DNA from: an uncultured Bacteroidales bacterium
GTDB lineage: Bacteria > Bacteroidota > Bacteroidia > Bacteroidales > UBA932
DNA length: 47,592 nt
Assembly (NCBI GenBank): GCA_934725575.1
Contig: CAKVCK010000026.1
Coordinates: 1 to 47,592, forward strand
Reading direction: 5' to 3'
Below, piece by piece: positions 34,159 through 42,825 of the stretch. Every line of letters begins with the position of its first letter. The stretch's first letter is position 1. The notes under the pieces were generated by a model. It worked only from the letters and a program-made list of their open reading frames with translations. It was not told the DNA's origin and made no database searches. The position numbers were made by a program, and so were the translations under genes.

Positions 34159-37100
34159 TCACGGAAGCGGAGCGCTCACACCATCCTTAATTGCCTGGAA
34201 AGTATAGGTGTCATCCCCGAGAGTACAAGAGGCCACATAAGGATCAGTCTCTTTATAACGGAACTTTCCCGTAGTCTTGCCATAATAAGCGTCACGGTAC
34301 TTGAACTGCACGAACTGGAGCTCAAAATTGTTATAGACATTCCTTATGATGAACGGCCCGCGACTTGCTGCCTGTATATTGCCATTGCTGACATACAGGC
34401 TCACACCCACAGTGTTCTTTATGCTGACTCCTCCCAACATTCCGCTTATGGCAAGCGTCGTCACGTTACTACCACTGTCTGAAGGCTTTGTCGCCGCAAG
34501 ATATTCCACAAAAGTGTCGTAGCGCCTGAACCTGTAAACATCCGAGGACTCATCATAATAGGATTTCTTCAAATATACGTGGCCGAACGTCGAGTAATCA
34601 AAGGAAAAACTGAAGGAGGTCTGGCCAAGGATAAGCTCGTAGTTCGTCCTGTTTACGGCCACCTTTTCCGTCCCGTCGGCGGACATCACAAGCTTGTCGT
34701 TGTCGCTCGTGAAAGCCGCGTCTCCTTTGCCACCTTTCAGGCCAGACACATCCAATGCCCCGATTGCGCAATATTCAGGGATGATTGTCTCGGAAGCGGA
34801 AGCGCTTTGGATTCCATAATCAGGCAAATAATCCGAATAAATGGCGGCTTGACCTGAGCCCGACACCGGAATATGGTGTATTCCCACCACCGAAGGAGCC
34901 TTTCCGTCTCCGAATATGACAGGCTCGGTTCTCTCGCTGGCCACAGTGCCGACAGGACGGCTCCATCGACGCACAACATCACGTGTGCTGAACTTGATGA
35001 AATGGTCTCCTTGGCTATAGTCATTAGGCTGCTGGCCGAACCTGCCGAATGAATATTTTCTGAAACTCATCAAGTCACCAAGGCTTCTGTAGTAGAAATA
35101 TCCAAGGCCGCCTCCACTGCATTGAGGGAATGACAAACCTCCCCATCCGGATTCATCTATGCCTTCCACCGTCCTGGTCACCAGATAGTCTGCTGTGACA
35201 TATCCATCTTCCCAGCTCGATCCCGTCATCCGCACTGACATTCCGACCTTGTAGGGAACGCCGCAGGTCGCCGCTATCCTGTCGGGATCAGATATCGTCT
35301 TCTCACCAAATGAGAAGCTTTCCGGTTTTGTCCTGGACGAAAGGTCATAGATGCTTGGCGAGCCTTCGACCCAATCCGGCAACGCGTCACGCTCAAGATA
35401 GATATAACCCGATGCGTCGGATGTCTTTGTATACGATCTTCCGGTCTGATCCTTGAACCTTACCGTGCAATCCGGGATTATGACAGGCCCCGGGCCGGTC
35501 ACGACAAGAGCACATCCGCCGGAATATGGGTTGACATATTCATAGGTAGTGTCCTTGACAGCACCGTTCATTCTTACCTTCGCAAGCGCCCGTACCGGAG
35601 CGACATTGTACTTTGTCCAGTCGGCCTCCTCAACGTACATAGTGTCTGTCGCGGCTATTTTCTCCCCAGGCTCACCATCCTCACCGTTCCGGCCTCTGAG
35701 ATATTCATAAAAATCTGACAATGAGACAGCAAAAGTCGGCCATTTCGGGAATATGCTGATGTCATAGACCCCATTGTCAGGATTGTCAAGACCTTCTTCG
35801 CTGAGCACCAATTCTTTCCAAAGGTCGTAGGCGGATTTGCCATTCGAACCATCGTCTCCGTCCTTGCCGTCAACACCATCTTTGCCATCAGCACCATCCT
35901 TGCCATCGGAGCCGTCTTTTCCATCGGCTCCATCCTTGCCGTCCGCGCCAGTATCACCATTGGCCCCGGCCGCGCCACGGAGATATTCATAGAAATCAGA
36001 CAATGAAGTCTTTGATGGATCCCATTTCGCGCCAGGATTCTTCGGATCCTCAAGTCCCGCAGCGGAAGTCACATCGGCGACCCAAAGCTCGTATGCTGAC
36101 TTGCCGTTCGAGCCATCGGCTCCATCCTTGCCGTCCGTACCGTCTTTACCATCGGCTCCATCCTTGCCATCATTTCCATCTTTGCCGTCAGCGCCATCCT
36201 TACCGTCAGAACCTGCATCACCCTTAGGGCCTTGAGCCTTGACTCCAGTGTCAATGTCGCCGATCCACCAGTTGCCGTTCTCGCCTACTTTCGGAGAGAT
36301 TCCGTCCTTGCCATCGACTCCATCTTTTCCATCGGTCCCGTCCTTGCCATCCGAACCATCTTTACCATCCGCTCCGTCCTGACCGTCACGGCCTTTGGCT
36401 GAAATATGGGTATAGATCGTATCACGGGTCTCCTTGTTGACGATTATCCATTCCCCGGTCTTCGGATCTATCTCAGGCGTAAGGCCATCCTTTCCGTCTT
36501 TTCCGTCAGCGCCATCCTTGCCATCGGCTCCAGAATCACCTTTCGCTCCCGCCTTTCCGGTCAGGTACTGGAAGAATTTCAGAATTGAAAGGTCATCAAG
36601 AGTGATCTCATTGCCGTTCTGGTCAACGACCTTGCCTCCGGACTCGATCGTCTCCTTGACGTAAACCTTCCACATCTCGTATGCGCTCTGACCGTCAACA
36701 CCATCCTTTCCGGCATCTCCTTTGTCTCCCTTATCGCCTCTGGCCTTGACACCGGTGTCTTTGTCGCCTATCCACCAATTGCCGTCCTTAATGTAAGGGA
36801 CAAGGCCGTCAGCGCCATTGTTTCCGGTAAGGAACCAATAGAAATCTGCTATGCTAATCCTCGATTTATCCCATTGAGAGCCAGGATCGTGCGGATCATC
36901 CACTCCGGAAGCGACATATTCCTTCCACAATTCGTAAGCGGACTTGCCGTTCTTTCCATCGGTGCCTGCGGCCTTGACTCCGGTGTCCTTGTCGCCTATC
37001 CACCAGTTTCCATCTTTTATGTACGGTGTGTCACCGTTCTTTCCGTCATTGCCGTCCTTACCTTTAAGGTAAAGGAAGAAGTGGTTGATGTCGGTCGAGC

Positions 37101-37305
37101 CGGTGTAATCTATCAGTTTTTCCTGAACAGCCTTGACCCACAGATCATAGGCGGACAGACCATCCTTACCGTCCTTTCCCGGCACTCCTTGAATACCCTG
37201 CTCACCACGAGGTCCGACAGGCATAGTCACCTCAAGCGAATTGCAGGAAGCGAGCGCAGACGCTCCTATCAGCGCCATAGCCAAAATTCTGAATACGTTC
37301 TTCAT
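34159..37305 (-). CDS. Collagen-like modular surface lipoprotein
   Basis: A 1048-residue lipoprotein (lipobox LASC, Cys 20). From about residue 28 to 560 it alternates Gly-X-Y runs, mostly GKDGADGKDG-type, with five copies of a helical spacer that begins '(G)xSAYxLW' and ends '(S/I)xFYxYLxG'. Three copies of a short motif 'GNWWIGDxDTGVKA' also occur, and a fourth degenerate one (GEWIIVNKET). The last 480 residues are a non-repetitive beta-rich domain with no catalytic motif that I recognise. The Gly-X-Y runs, rich in Lys-Asp pairs, could form triple helices, giving a trimeric fibre or stalk anchored to the outer membrane. It is the last gene of a three-gene set with the OmpA and DUF4493 proteins. 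The ligand is unknown. Confidence 0.85.
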   Translation of the reverse strand: MKNVFRILAMALIGASALASCNSLEVTMPVGPRGEQGIQGVPGKDGKDGLSAYDLWVKAVQEKLIDYTGSTDINHFFLYLKGKDGNDGKNGDTPYIKDGNWWIGDKDTGVKAAGTDGKNGKSAYELWKEYVASGVDDPHDPGSQWDKSRISIADFYWFLTGNNGADGLVPYIKDGNWWIGDKDTGVKARGDKGDKGDAGKDGVDGQSAYEMWKVYVKETIESGGKVVDQNGNEITLDDLSILKFFQYLTGKAGAKGDSGADGKDGADGKDGKDGLTPEIDPKTGEWIIVNKETRDTIYTHISAKGRDGQDGADGKDGSDGKDGTDGKDGVDGKDGISPKVGENGNWWIGDIDTGVKAQGPKGDAGSDGKDGADGKDGNDGKDGADGKDGTDGKDGADGSNGKSAYELWVADVTSAAGLEDPKNPGAKWDPSKTSLSDFYEYLRGAAGANGDTGADGKDGADGKDGSDGKDGADGKDGVDGKDGDDGSNGKSAYDLWKELVLSEEGLDNPDNGVYDISIFPKWPTFAVSLSDFYEYLRGRNGEDGEPGEKIAATDTMYVEEADWTKYNVAPVRALAKVRMNGAVKDTTYEYVNPYSGGCALVVTGPGPVIIPDCTVRFKDQTGRSYTKTSDASGYIYLERDALPDWVEGSPSIYDLSSRTKPESFSFGEKTISDPDRIAATCGVPYKVGMSVRMTGSSWEDGYVTADYLVTRTVEGIDESGWGGLSFPQCSGGGLGYFYYRSLGDLMSFRKYSFGRFGQQPNDYSQGDHFIKFSTRDVVRRWSRPVGTVASERTEPVIFGDGKAPSVVGIHHIPVSGSGQAAIYSDYLPDYGIQSASASETIIPEYCAIGALDVSGLKGGKGDAAFTSDNDKLVMSADGTEKVAVNRTNYELILGQTSFSFSFDYSTFGHVYLKKSYYDESSDVYRFRRYDTFVEYLAATKPSDSGSNVTTLAISGMLGGVSIKNTVGVSLYVSNGNIQAASRGPFIIRNVYNNFELQFVQFKYRDAYYGKTTGKFRYKETDPYVASCTLGDDTYTFQAIKDGVSAPLP

Positions 37306-37320
37306 ATCTGAATATGTTTG

Positions 37321-38541
37321 TTATTGTTTTTTAAGATAATTCCAAAGTGATTCCGACGAGACCCTCTCTATGACAACCTTACGATCGCCCCTACGTTCCT
37401 CGTCAGAAGCGGATGCGGACATCAGTGCCACCCGTTTTCCGAATCCACGGTAGCATAGCCTTGAGGCCGGTATTCCCCTTCCGACCAACGCGTCATAGAC
37501 AGCCTTGGCGCGCGCCCGTGAAAGTTTCTCGTTGTACTTGTCCGAGCCTCTCGCGTCAGTGTAGCCAGCCACAAGGAACCGTGCGTCCGGGAAACGAGAA
37601 AGCGTGTTCGCGATCTCGTCAAGAGTGAACTGGGAATCCGCCGTGATCGTGGCCTTGTCAAAATCGAAGTTCACATTGTCCATCATCTCGGCAAGGGTCT
37701 TCTCCAAAGGGATCTCCTTGACAACCTCCTTTATAACCTCAACAGGCACCTCACGGACTGTTTCCTTTTCCACAACTTTCTCCGGAAACAGGCCGGCATA
37801 ATCATTCGGATGCCGATTGACGTAACGGTCAGCGACGGATTTGCTCTTGTCCGATCCGCCAAGCCTCAACAGTATCCCTGCGGTAGCCTGGGCGAAATTG
37901 ATCCCGTCCGTTCCGAACGAGTGGAAATACTGTCCCTGGATCCGCACACCGACCCTGTTGCCAAGCCAACCTATAATTCCTATGCCGGCCGAAACAGGGA
38001 AAAACGTGTCAGCGTCAAAAGTATATCCTTTGTTCCAAGCGTCTTCCGCCTTCCAAATGGCCTCTTTGGTGACATCCCCTGTGAACTGTCCGAAATATGA
38101 GGTCGGAAAGCTTTTGTGGAAACAGTTCACTCCAACCCTGACATACGGCTGAATCCACTCACTGCCGACAAACGGGCGGAACTGGAGCCCCGGTCCAGCC
38201 TGCAATGAATATCCCTGCTTGGAGACCGCGGGCTGATCATAGTAACGTGCAAGGCCGATGTTGGCCTGAATGTCAGCGTAGAGCCATTTTTTCAACTCCA
38301 TAGCCGAATACACCTCCACGCCTCCGTAGATCAGTTTCTCGTCAAGGGTAAAGACATAATCTCCTCCTGCGGTCTGGTGAAAATTCGTCACAGTGGTTCT
38401 TGTGATGTTGGTCGCCGAGCCCCCGAGACCGAACTCCCACGCCCTGTGAGCCTTCGTCGCTATGCTCTGTGAATATGCCGCCATAGGGCAAAGCAAAGCC
38501 AGCACGGTGGCGCAGGCCACCCTGTACAGATTGTTTTTCAT
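37321..38541 (-). CDS. OmpA-family outer-membrane protein
   Basis: About 406 residues with a signal peptide (cleavage near AAYSQS). Residues 25-230 form an outer-membrane beta-barrel (alternating aromatic strands, e.g. FGLGGSATNITRTTVTNF). A linker with 'VEKETVREVPVEVIKEVVKE' follows. The C-terminal OmpA peptidoglycan-binding domain (about 285-400) has NFDFDKATI, AGYTDARGSDKYNEKLSRAR and 'GFGKRVAL', including the Asp and Arg that bind diaminopimelate. The start is placed at the second Met (38541) to give a clean signal. It lies 15 bases upstream of the collagen-like gene, so the two may be partners. Confidence 0.9.
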   Translation of the reverse strand: MKNNLYRVACATVLALLCPMAAYSQSIATKAHRAWEFGLGGSATNITRTTVTNFHQTAGGDYVFTLDEKLIYGGVEVYSAMELKKWLYADIQANIGLARYYDQPAVSKQGYSLQAGPGLQFRPFVGSEWIQPYVRVGVNCFHKSFPTSYFGQFTGDVTKEAIWKAEDAWNKGYTFDADTFFPVSAGIGIIGWLGNRVGVRIQGQYFHSFGTDGINFAQATAGILLRLGGSDKSKSVADRYVNRHPNDYAGLFPEKVVEKETVREVPVEVIKEVVKEIPLEKTLAEMMDNVNFDFDKATITADSQFTLDEIANTLSRFPDARFLVAGYTDARGSDKYNEKLSRARAKAVYDALVGRGIPASRLCYRGFGKRVALMSASASDEERRGDRKVVIERVSSESLWNYLKKQ

Positions 38542-38581
38542 AATATTCAAAAAATTAATTTGGTGTCAGATATTCCGCGCC

Positions 38582-39685
38582 CTACTTCATAGCATACTCG
38601 GTAAGGTTTTCAATGCCGGGAATGCCGTAATAGGCTGCTATCAAGTCACCCTTCAGGTAAACCTTGGAGCCAAGCAGCTCAGGATGATCGGCAAGGTTCA
38701 AGGCCGAACGTATGTCCCCTTTAGCCAGCTTGACTGACAGGCAGGAGCTCTTTGTGGTCACCGAAGAACGGGATGCGATAGCGATGCAGGTCATTGACGA
38801 GAACGGGGCATTGAAGGATATTCCGTCCTTGGACGAGGTCAAATCACCACCAACGATGTAGCCGCAGACCCAGACACCTTTCTCGCCGATATGTTCCTTC
38901 GCTTGCGCGACGCTGTAAGCCGTTGATTGGCTGGTGCCAGGTTCGCCACCCGTTCCGGATCCTATCTCGTATGACAGGTTGTTCCACACTCTCGAAGTGT
39001 CCACAGTGATGGCAAGCCTTCCACCCTTTTCCGGATCGGACGGCTTGGAGGAAGGGCAGGATATTCCCAAAGTGAGAATCTCGCAAGGGTCAAGGAATCT
39101 TGTCAGCAGCACATTCGAGGATGTCCCGTCATTCATCACGACAGAGACATTGCCTGGATTGAAATAGCCGATACGTTTTTCGCTCAGGCCAAATCCCAGT
39201 TCTCCATCAGTAGAAGTCACCTTGATCGAGCCGTTCGGATAGACCGACTTGAAATCAGAGTCAATCCTCAAACGCACTCCGGAATTAAGTTGCGTACAGT
39301 TCAGCCGGGCCTTGACCTCCTTCCCGGACTGCACGACAACGACTTGCTCATCACCGAACTGGGGAGCCGAGAATTCCGGTTTCTCAAACTTCCTTGAGAC
39401 GGCCTTGACAGTATAACTGCCAGGATTGAGCAGCATCGATTCCGGAGAATCACCATAAGCTCCTTCGTAAAGTGTTTCACCGGCCGAATTCTTGACCGTC
39501 AGCACAAACGCGTCCGTGTCCGGTAGATCCAGGGCGGACCTTGTGGACAACCGTGAAGAGAAATTCCAACTTAACGTTCCTTGTACGTTTTCAGAAGGAA
39601 TCTTGTTGCAGGACACCGCCGCCACAGCCAACGTCATTGACCCGATGACGGCGATTTTCAAGAGGATTCTAATAGAATTCTTCAT
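38582..39685 (-). CDS. DUF4493/DUF6359-like lipoprotein
   Basis: A 367-residue lipoprotein (Cys 26 in AAVSC). Residues 35-240 have the DUF4493 layout (LSWNFSSRLSTRSALD, DTDAFVLTVKNSAGETLYEG, LLNPGSYTVKAVS), a class of Bacteroidota fimbria- or adhesin-like beta-sandwiches. Residues 255-365 are an OB-like DUF6359 region (AYSVAQAKEHIGEKGVWVCG). No enzyme motif is seen. It is the first gene of the surface cluster, with its own -7 box. Its partners downstream suggest a role at the cell surface, perhaps adhesion or matrix. Confidence 0.75.
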   Translation of the reverse strand: MKNSIRILLKIAVIGSMTLAVAAVSCNKIPSENVQGTLSWNFSSRLSTRSALDLPDTDAFVLTVKNSAGETLYEGAYGDSPESMLLNPGSYTVKAVSRKFEKPEFSAPQFGDEQVVVVQSGKEVKARLNCTQLNSGVRLRIDSDFKSVYPNGSIKVTSTDGELGFGLSEKRIGYFNPGNVSVVMNDGTSSNVLLTRFLDPCEILTLGISCPSSKPSDPEKGGRLAITVDTSRVWNNLSYEIGSGTGGEPGTSQSTAYSVAQAKEHIGEKGVWVCGYIVGGDLTSSKDGISFNAPFSSMTCIAIASRSSVTTKSSCLSVKLAKGDIRSALNLADHPELLGSKVYLKGDLIAAYYGIPGIENLTEYAMK

Positions 39686-39726
39686 AGTTGAGAAAATTAA
39701 CGGGCCGCACCGTTGCGGACCGTCAG

Positions 39727-39734
39727 CAAAAGTA
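39727..39734 (-). promoter_or_regulatory. -7 box of the surface-protein cluster
   Basis: The minus strand reads TACTTTTG (TAnnTTTG), 42 bases before the ATG of the DUF4493 gene. The stretch 39735-40017 is AT-rich and holds no gene; a weak hairpin with GGGG/CCCC at about 39819-39848 is the only structure seen. Confidence 0.5.
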
Positions 39735-40017
39735 TGGCAACAAAACAGAAATAATGAACAGAAACAGAAAAATCTCCATTCAAAAACATATAGTTTATGT
39801 TTTTTATATAAAATTCACGGGGCAAGCGCATTCACTGCGTTCACCCCGCTACTTAACCTAAACTTAAACTATGAAAAACTTCACGTCAAATATACAAATT
39901 CTTTTAAACAAAACAACTATCTGAAACGATTTTTTATGCTGTTTTTGTTTATCTTAGGCAAAATTCGCCAAAAATTGCCTTTCAGAGGGTCAAAAAGTGC
40001 CGGTTCTGAGGTAAAAA

Positions 40018-40536
40018 TCACTTCGCCTGACGCGCCACCTCAAGAAGATTTCTTACCGCTTTTTGGGCCTTGACACTTGGCCGCAAAGCAAGAATAACAA
40101 TGGCAATGACAAAAACACTGCCAAAAAGAACCGTGAATATTCCTGCGACCCCGTCTATGCTGAATATTCCCAAGGCTATGAATATCACGGCAAGCAGCAG
40201 CGTCACCGCAACCTTTCCTTTCCGGTTCTTGTTTCCTTCCTTGACACAAAGCGCATAACGCCGGATTTCCTCGCCGTCCGCATTGGTTCCCACAAGGCCG
40301 GCATCCTCCAGCCGGCAGGAAATGGCCCGCCAACGCAGAGGTGTTGACCAGTCCACGAACAAGTCGCACTCCCCTGTCGTGTCCGGGAGTTCATCCGGTG
40401 ATATCTCGTTGGATCTTTTAACGTCTCCGAGTTTTGTCAACTCCGCCTTGATGCCTCCCAGCACCGTCCCGAACGGCTTCTCGCTCGTGAACAGCACCAT
40501 TCCCGCATCCATCATCTGTACTTTCTTGTCAATCAT
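40018..40536 (-). CDS. Uncharacterised protein with two C-terminal membrane helices
   Basis: 172 residues. The first 105 are soluble and mixed alpha/beta (MVLFTSEKPFGTVLGGIKAE, CDLFVDWSTPLRWRAI, GEEIRRYALCVKEG). Two hydrophobic helices follow (about 110-128 and 131-150) and then a basic tail. I do not recognise the family. It has its own promoter with a very short leader and neighbours with no functional link. The codon usage looks like that of its neighbours. It may be a lineage-specific membrane protein. Confidence 0.65.
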   Translation of the reverse strand: MIDKKVQMMDAGMVLFTSEKPFGTVLGGIKAELTKLGDVKRSNEISPDELPDTTGECDLFVDWSTPLRWRAISCRLEDAGLVGTNADGEEIRRYALCVKEGNKNRKGKVAVTLLLAVIFIALGIFSIDGVAGIFTVLFGSVFVIAIVILALRPSVKAQKAVRNLLEVARQAK

Positions 40537-40540
40537 ACCG

Positions 40541-40548
40541 CAAATTTA
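40541..40548 (-). promoter_or_regulatory. -7 box for the 172-residue membrane protein gene
   Basis: The minus strand reads TAAATTTG, only five bases before the ATG, so the transcript would be almost leaderless. Confidence 0.45.
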
Positions 40549-40606
40549 ACAATCTTTGAATATATCCACACAATCCCTAACTACATATTAATGTAATCAT
40601 CGGAGC

Positions 40607-40866
40607 GAAGCGACGCAAGGGGTTTGGGGAGTACGCTCCCCATTGCCCCACCGGGGCTGTCACGAAGTGACGGGGGTTGGAGAATTAGCGCGCGCAGCGC
40701 GAAGCGACGCAAGGGGTCTGGGGAATACGGTCCCCAGCGCCCCACCGGGGCTGTCACGAAGTGACGGGGGTTGGAGAATTAGCGCACGCAGTGCGAAGCG
40801 ACGCAAGGGGTTTGGGGAGTACGCTCCCCATTGCCCCACCGGGGCTGCCCCGTAGGGACTGGGGGT
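40607..40866. repeat. 94-bp tandem repeat, about 2.7 copies
   Basis: Units start at 40607, 40701 and 40795 (period 94); the last is cut at about 40866 and diverges at its end. Each unit contains GGGGAGTACGCTCCCC or its covarying form GGGGAATACGGTCCCC, CCCCACCGGGG, TCACGAAGTGA and, at the join, GCGCGCGCAGCGC or GCGCACGCAGTGC. The copies differ mainly in the stems, partly with compensating changes. No ORF of sense is seen. It is an intergenic palindromic repeat of the REP/BIME kind. Confidence 0.85.
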
Positions 40867-40902
40867 AAAAAATAAGGAGTTGACTTTTTAGGCCAACTCC
40901 TT
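40865..40902 (-). terminator. Terminator of the nqr operon
   Basis: On the minus strand AAGGAGTTG and CAACTCCTT form a 9-bp stem followed by ATTTTTTA. It lies 20 bases after the nqrF stop. Confidence 0.85.
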
Positions 40903-40922
40903 TTAAAGGTATAATCTCTCGA

Positions 40923-42191
40923 TTAAGAGAAGTTATCGTACAGGATGCTCTCAGGCTGCACTCCAAGGCTGTCAAGCAGCTTGTTGACGGAAGCGACCAT
41001 CATTGGAGGTCCGCACATAAAGTACTTGATGTCCTCCGGAGTGTCGTGATCCTTGAGGTAGGTCTCGTACATCACATTGTGAACGAAACCAGCCGTGTAC
41101 TTGACTCCAGCGGCGTCAGCTGCCGGATCAGGACGGTCAAGGGCCAGATGGAAGTGGAAGTTAGGGAACTCCTTCTCGATCTCGGCGTAGTCCTCAAGGT
41201 AGAATGCCTCGACAAGGCTGCGCGCTCCGTAGAAGAAGTGCACCTCACGCTTTGTCTTGAGAGTCTTGAACAGGTGCATAATGTGGCTTCTCAGAGGAGC
41301 CATACCTGCGCCACCACCCACGAAGATATATTCCTGAGAATCAGGATCGTTCTTAGGAAGAAGGAACTCACCGAACGGACCGGAGATCCAAACCTTGTCG
41401 CCCGGCTTGCGGGTGAACACATAGGATGAACCGACTCCCGGAGGAACAGGCAGCATCTTGAAGACACCCTTAGGCTGACTCCTGTCAAACGGAGGAGTGG
41501 CGATACGGACATTCAACTTGATGATGTCACCCTCGGCAGGATAAGAGGCCATTGAGTATGCCCTGACAGTAGGCACCTCGTTCTTGGCCTTGATGCCGAA
41601 GAAACCGTACCTCTCCCAGTCCGCCTTGTAAACATCGTCAACATCGATCGTCGAGAAGTCAAGGTCGTAGGCAGGGATGTCGATCTGGATGTACTCACCG
41701 GACTTGAAGTCAAGATGAACTCCCTCAGGAAGTTTAACCGTGAACTCCTTGATGAAGGTGGCCACGTTCTTGTTGGAGATGACCTCGCACTCAAGTTTCT
41801 GAACGCTGAGCGTTGACTCAGGAACCTGGATCTTGATGTTCTCCTTTACCTTTACCTGGCAACCGAGCCTGTAGCCGTCCTTGATCTGCCTGCGGCTGAA
41901 GAAGCCGGTCTCGGTAGGAAGGATGGTTCCGCCGCCTTCAAGCACCTGAACCTTGCACTGACCGCAGTTCGCCTTTCCACCGCAAGCGGAAGGAAGGAAA
42001 ATCTTCTGGTCGGCGAGAGTGTGCAGAAGGTCGCTTCCCTGAGGAACGTCAAGAACCTTCTTTCCGTCGTTGATGTCGATCTTGACAGTGCCGTCCGGAG
42101 TAAGTTTGATCTTCACATACAGAAGCAGAGCGACCAGAACCACGGTCACAACCACAATTGTGATGATAGCTGAAATTACTGTTGAAAACAT
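40923..42191 (-). CDS. nqrF: Na+-NQR subunit F (NADH dehydrogenase)
   Basis: 422 residues. NqrF takes electrons from NADH through FAD and a 2Fe-2S cluster into the Na+-pumping quinone reductase. There is one N-terminal membrane helix (about 5-26). A ferredoxin domain has the cluster cysteines C70, C76, C79 and C111 (LPSACGGKANCGQCK and RLGCQ). An FAD-binding domain carries 'RAYSMASYP', and an NADH domain has 'FVGGGAGMAPLRSH' and the terminal 'YFMCGPPMM'. The length is slightly longer than the roughly 407 of Vibrio. It is the last gene of the operon. Confidence 0.97.
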   Translation of the reverse strand: MFSTVISAIITIVVVTVVLVALLLYVKIKLTPDGTVKIDINDGKKVLDVPQGSDLLHTLADQKIFLPSACGGKANCGQCKVQVLEGGGTILPTETGFFSRRQIKDGYRLGCQVKVKENIKIQVPESTLSVQKLECEVISNKNVATFIKEFTVKLPEGVHLDFKSGEYIQIDIPAYDLDFSTIDVDDVYKADWERYGFFGIKAKNEVPTVRAYSMASYPAEGDIIKLNVRIATPPFDRSQPKGVFKMLPVPPGVGSSYVFTRKPGDKVWISGPFGEFLLPKNDPDSQEYIFVGGGAGMAPLRSHIMHLFKTLKTKREVHFFYGARSLVEAFYLEDYAEIEKEFPNFHFHLALDRPDPAADAAGVKYTAGFVHNVMYETYLKDHDTPEDIKYFMCGPPMMVASVNKLLDSLGVQPESILYDNFS

Positions 42192-42207
42192 ATTCTCTGC
42201 CTCCTAA

Positions 42208-42804
42208 TTAGATTGTCAATCCCATAAAGGTCATAAAGGCCATAGCCATCAGACCAACGGTGATGAATGTGATACCGATGCCTCTGAGTCCGGCAGGAAC
42301 CTTCGAGTAGGACATCTTCTCCCTGATCGCGGCGAGGGTCACGATGGCGAGGAACCAGCCGATGCCGGAACCAAGAGCGTAAACCGAAGCCTCACCAACA
42401 TTCACGAAATCCTTGTTCTGCATAAAGAGCGAACCACCAAGGATGGCGCAGTTCACGGCGATCAGAGGCAGATAGATTCCCAGTGATGAATATAGTGCCG
42501 GAGCGAATTTTTCCACGATCATCTCGACAAGCTGCGTGAAAGCTGCGATGACAGCAATGAATATGATGAAGCTGAGGAAGCTCAGGTCTACACCTTTGAT
42601 CAAAGCGTCAGGCGCCAGGACGTACTTGTTCAGAAGATAGTTGATCGGCAATGTCACAAGAAGGACGAAAATAACAGCGACACCAAGACCGGAAGCTGTC
42701 TTCACATTTTTCGATACCGCCAGGTATGAGCACATACCAAGGAAGTACGCGAAAATCATATTGTCAACGAATATTGACTTTACGAATAAGCTTAAATATT
42801 CCAT
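42208..42804 (-). CDS. nqrE: Na+-NQR subunit E
   Basis: A 198-residue six-helix membrane subunit starting MEYLSLFVKSIFVDNMIFAY. It has the paired motif with NqrD, including conserved Cys in 'FLGMCSYLAVS' and in 'AVNCAILGGSLF', which lie at the membrane centre and hold the intramembrane iron cofactor shared with NqrD. The length is normal. It is separated from nqrD by 21 bases and from nqrF by 16. Confidence 0.96.
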   Translation of the reverse strand: MEYLSLFVKSIFVDNMIFAYFLGMCSYLAVSKNVKTASGLGVAVIFVLLVTLPINYLLNKYVLAPDALIKGVDLSFLSFIIFIAVIAAFTQLVEMIVEKFAPALYSSLGIYLPLIAVNCAILGGSLFMQNKDFVNVGEASVYALGSGIGWFLAIVTLAAIREKMSYSKVPAGLRGIGITFITVGLMAMAFMTFMGLTI

Positions 42805-42825
42805 AATCAGTACTTGTCTTTGTCG

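Noticed and set aside
40607..40866. CRISPR array
   Set aside because: The units are 94 bp and repeat almost entirely; there are no unique spacers between short repeats.
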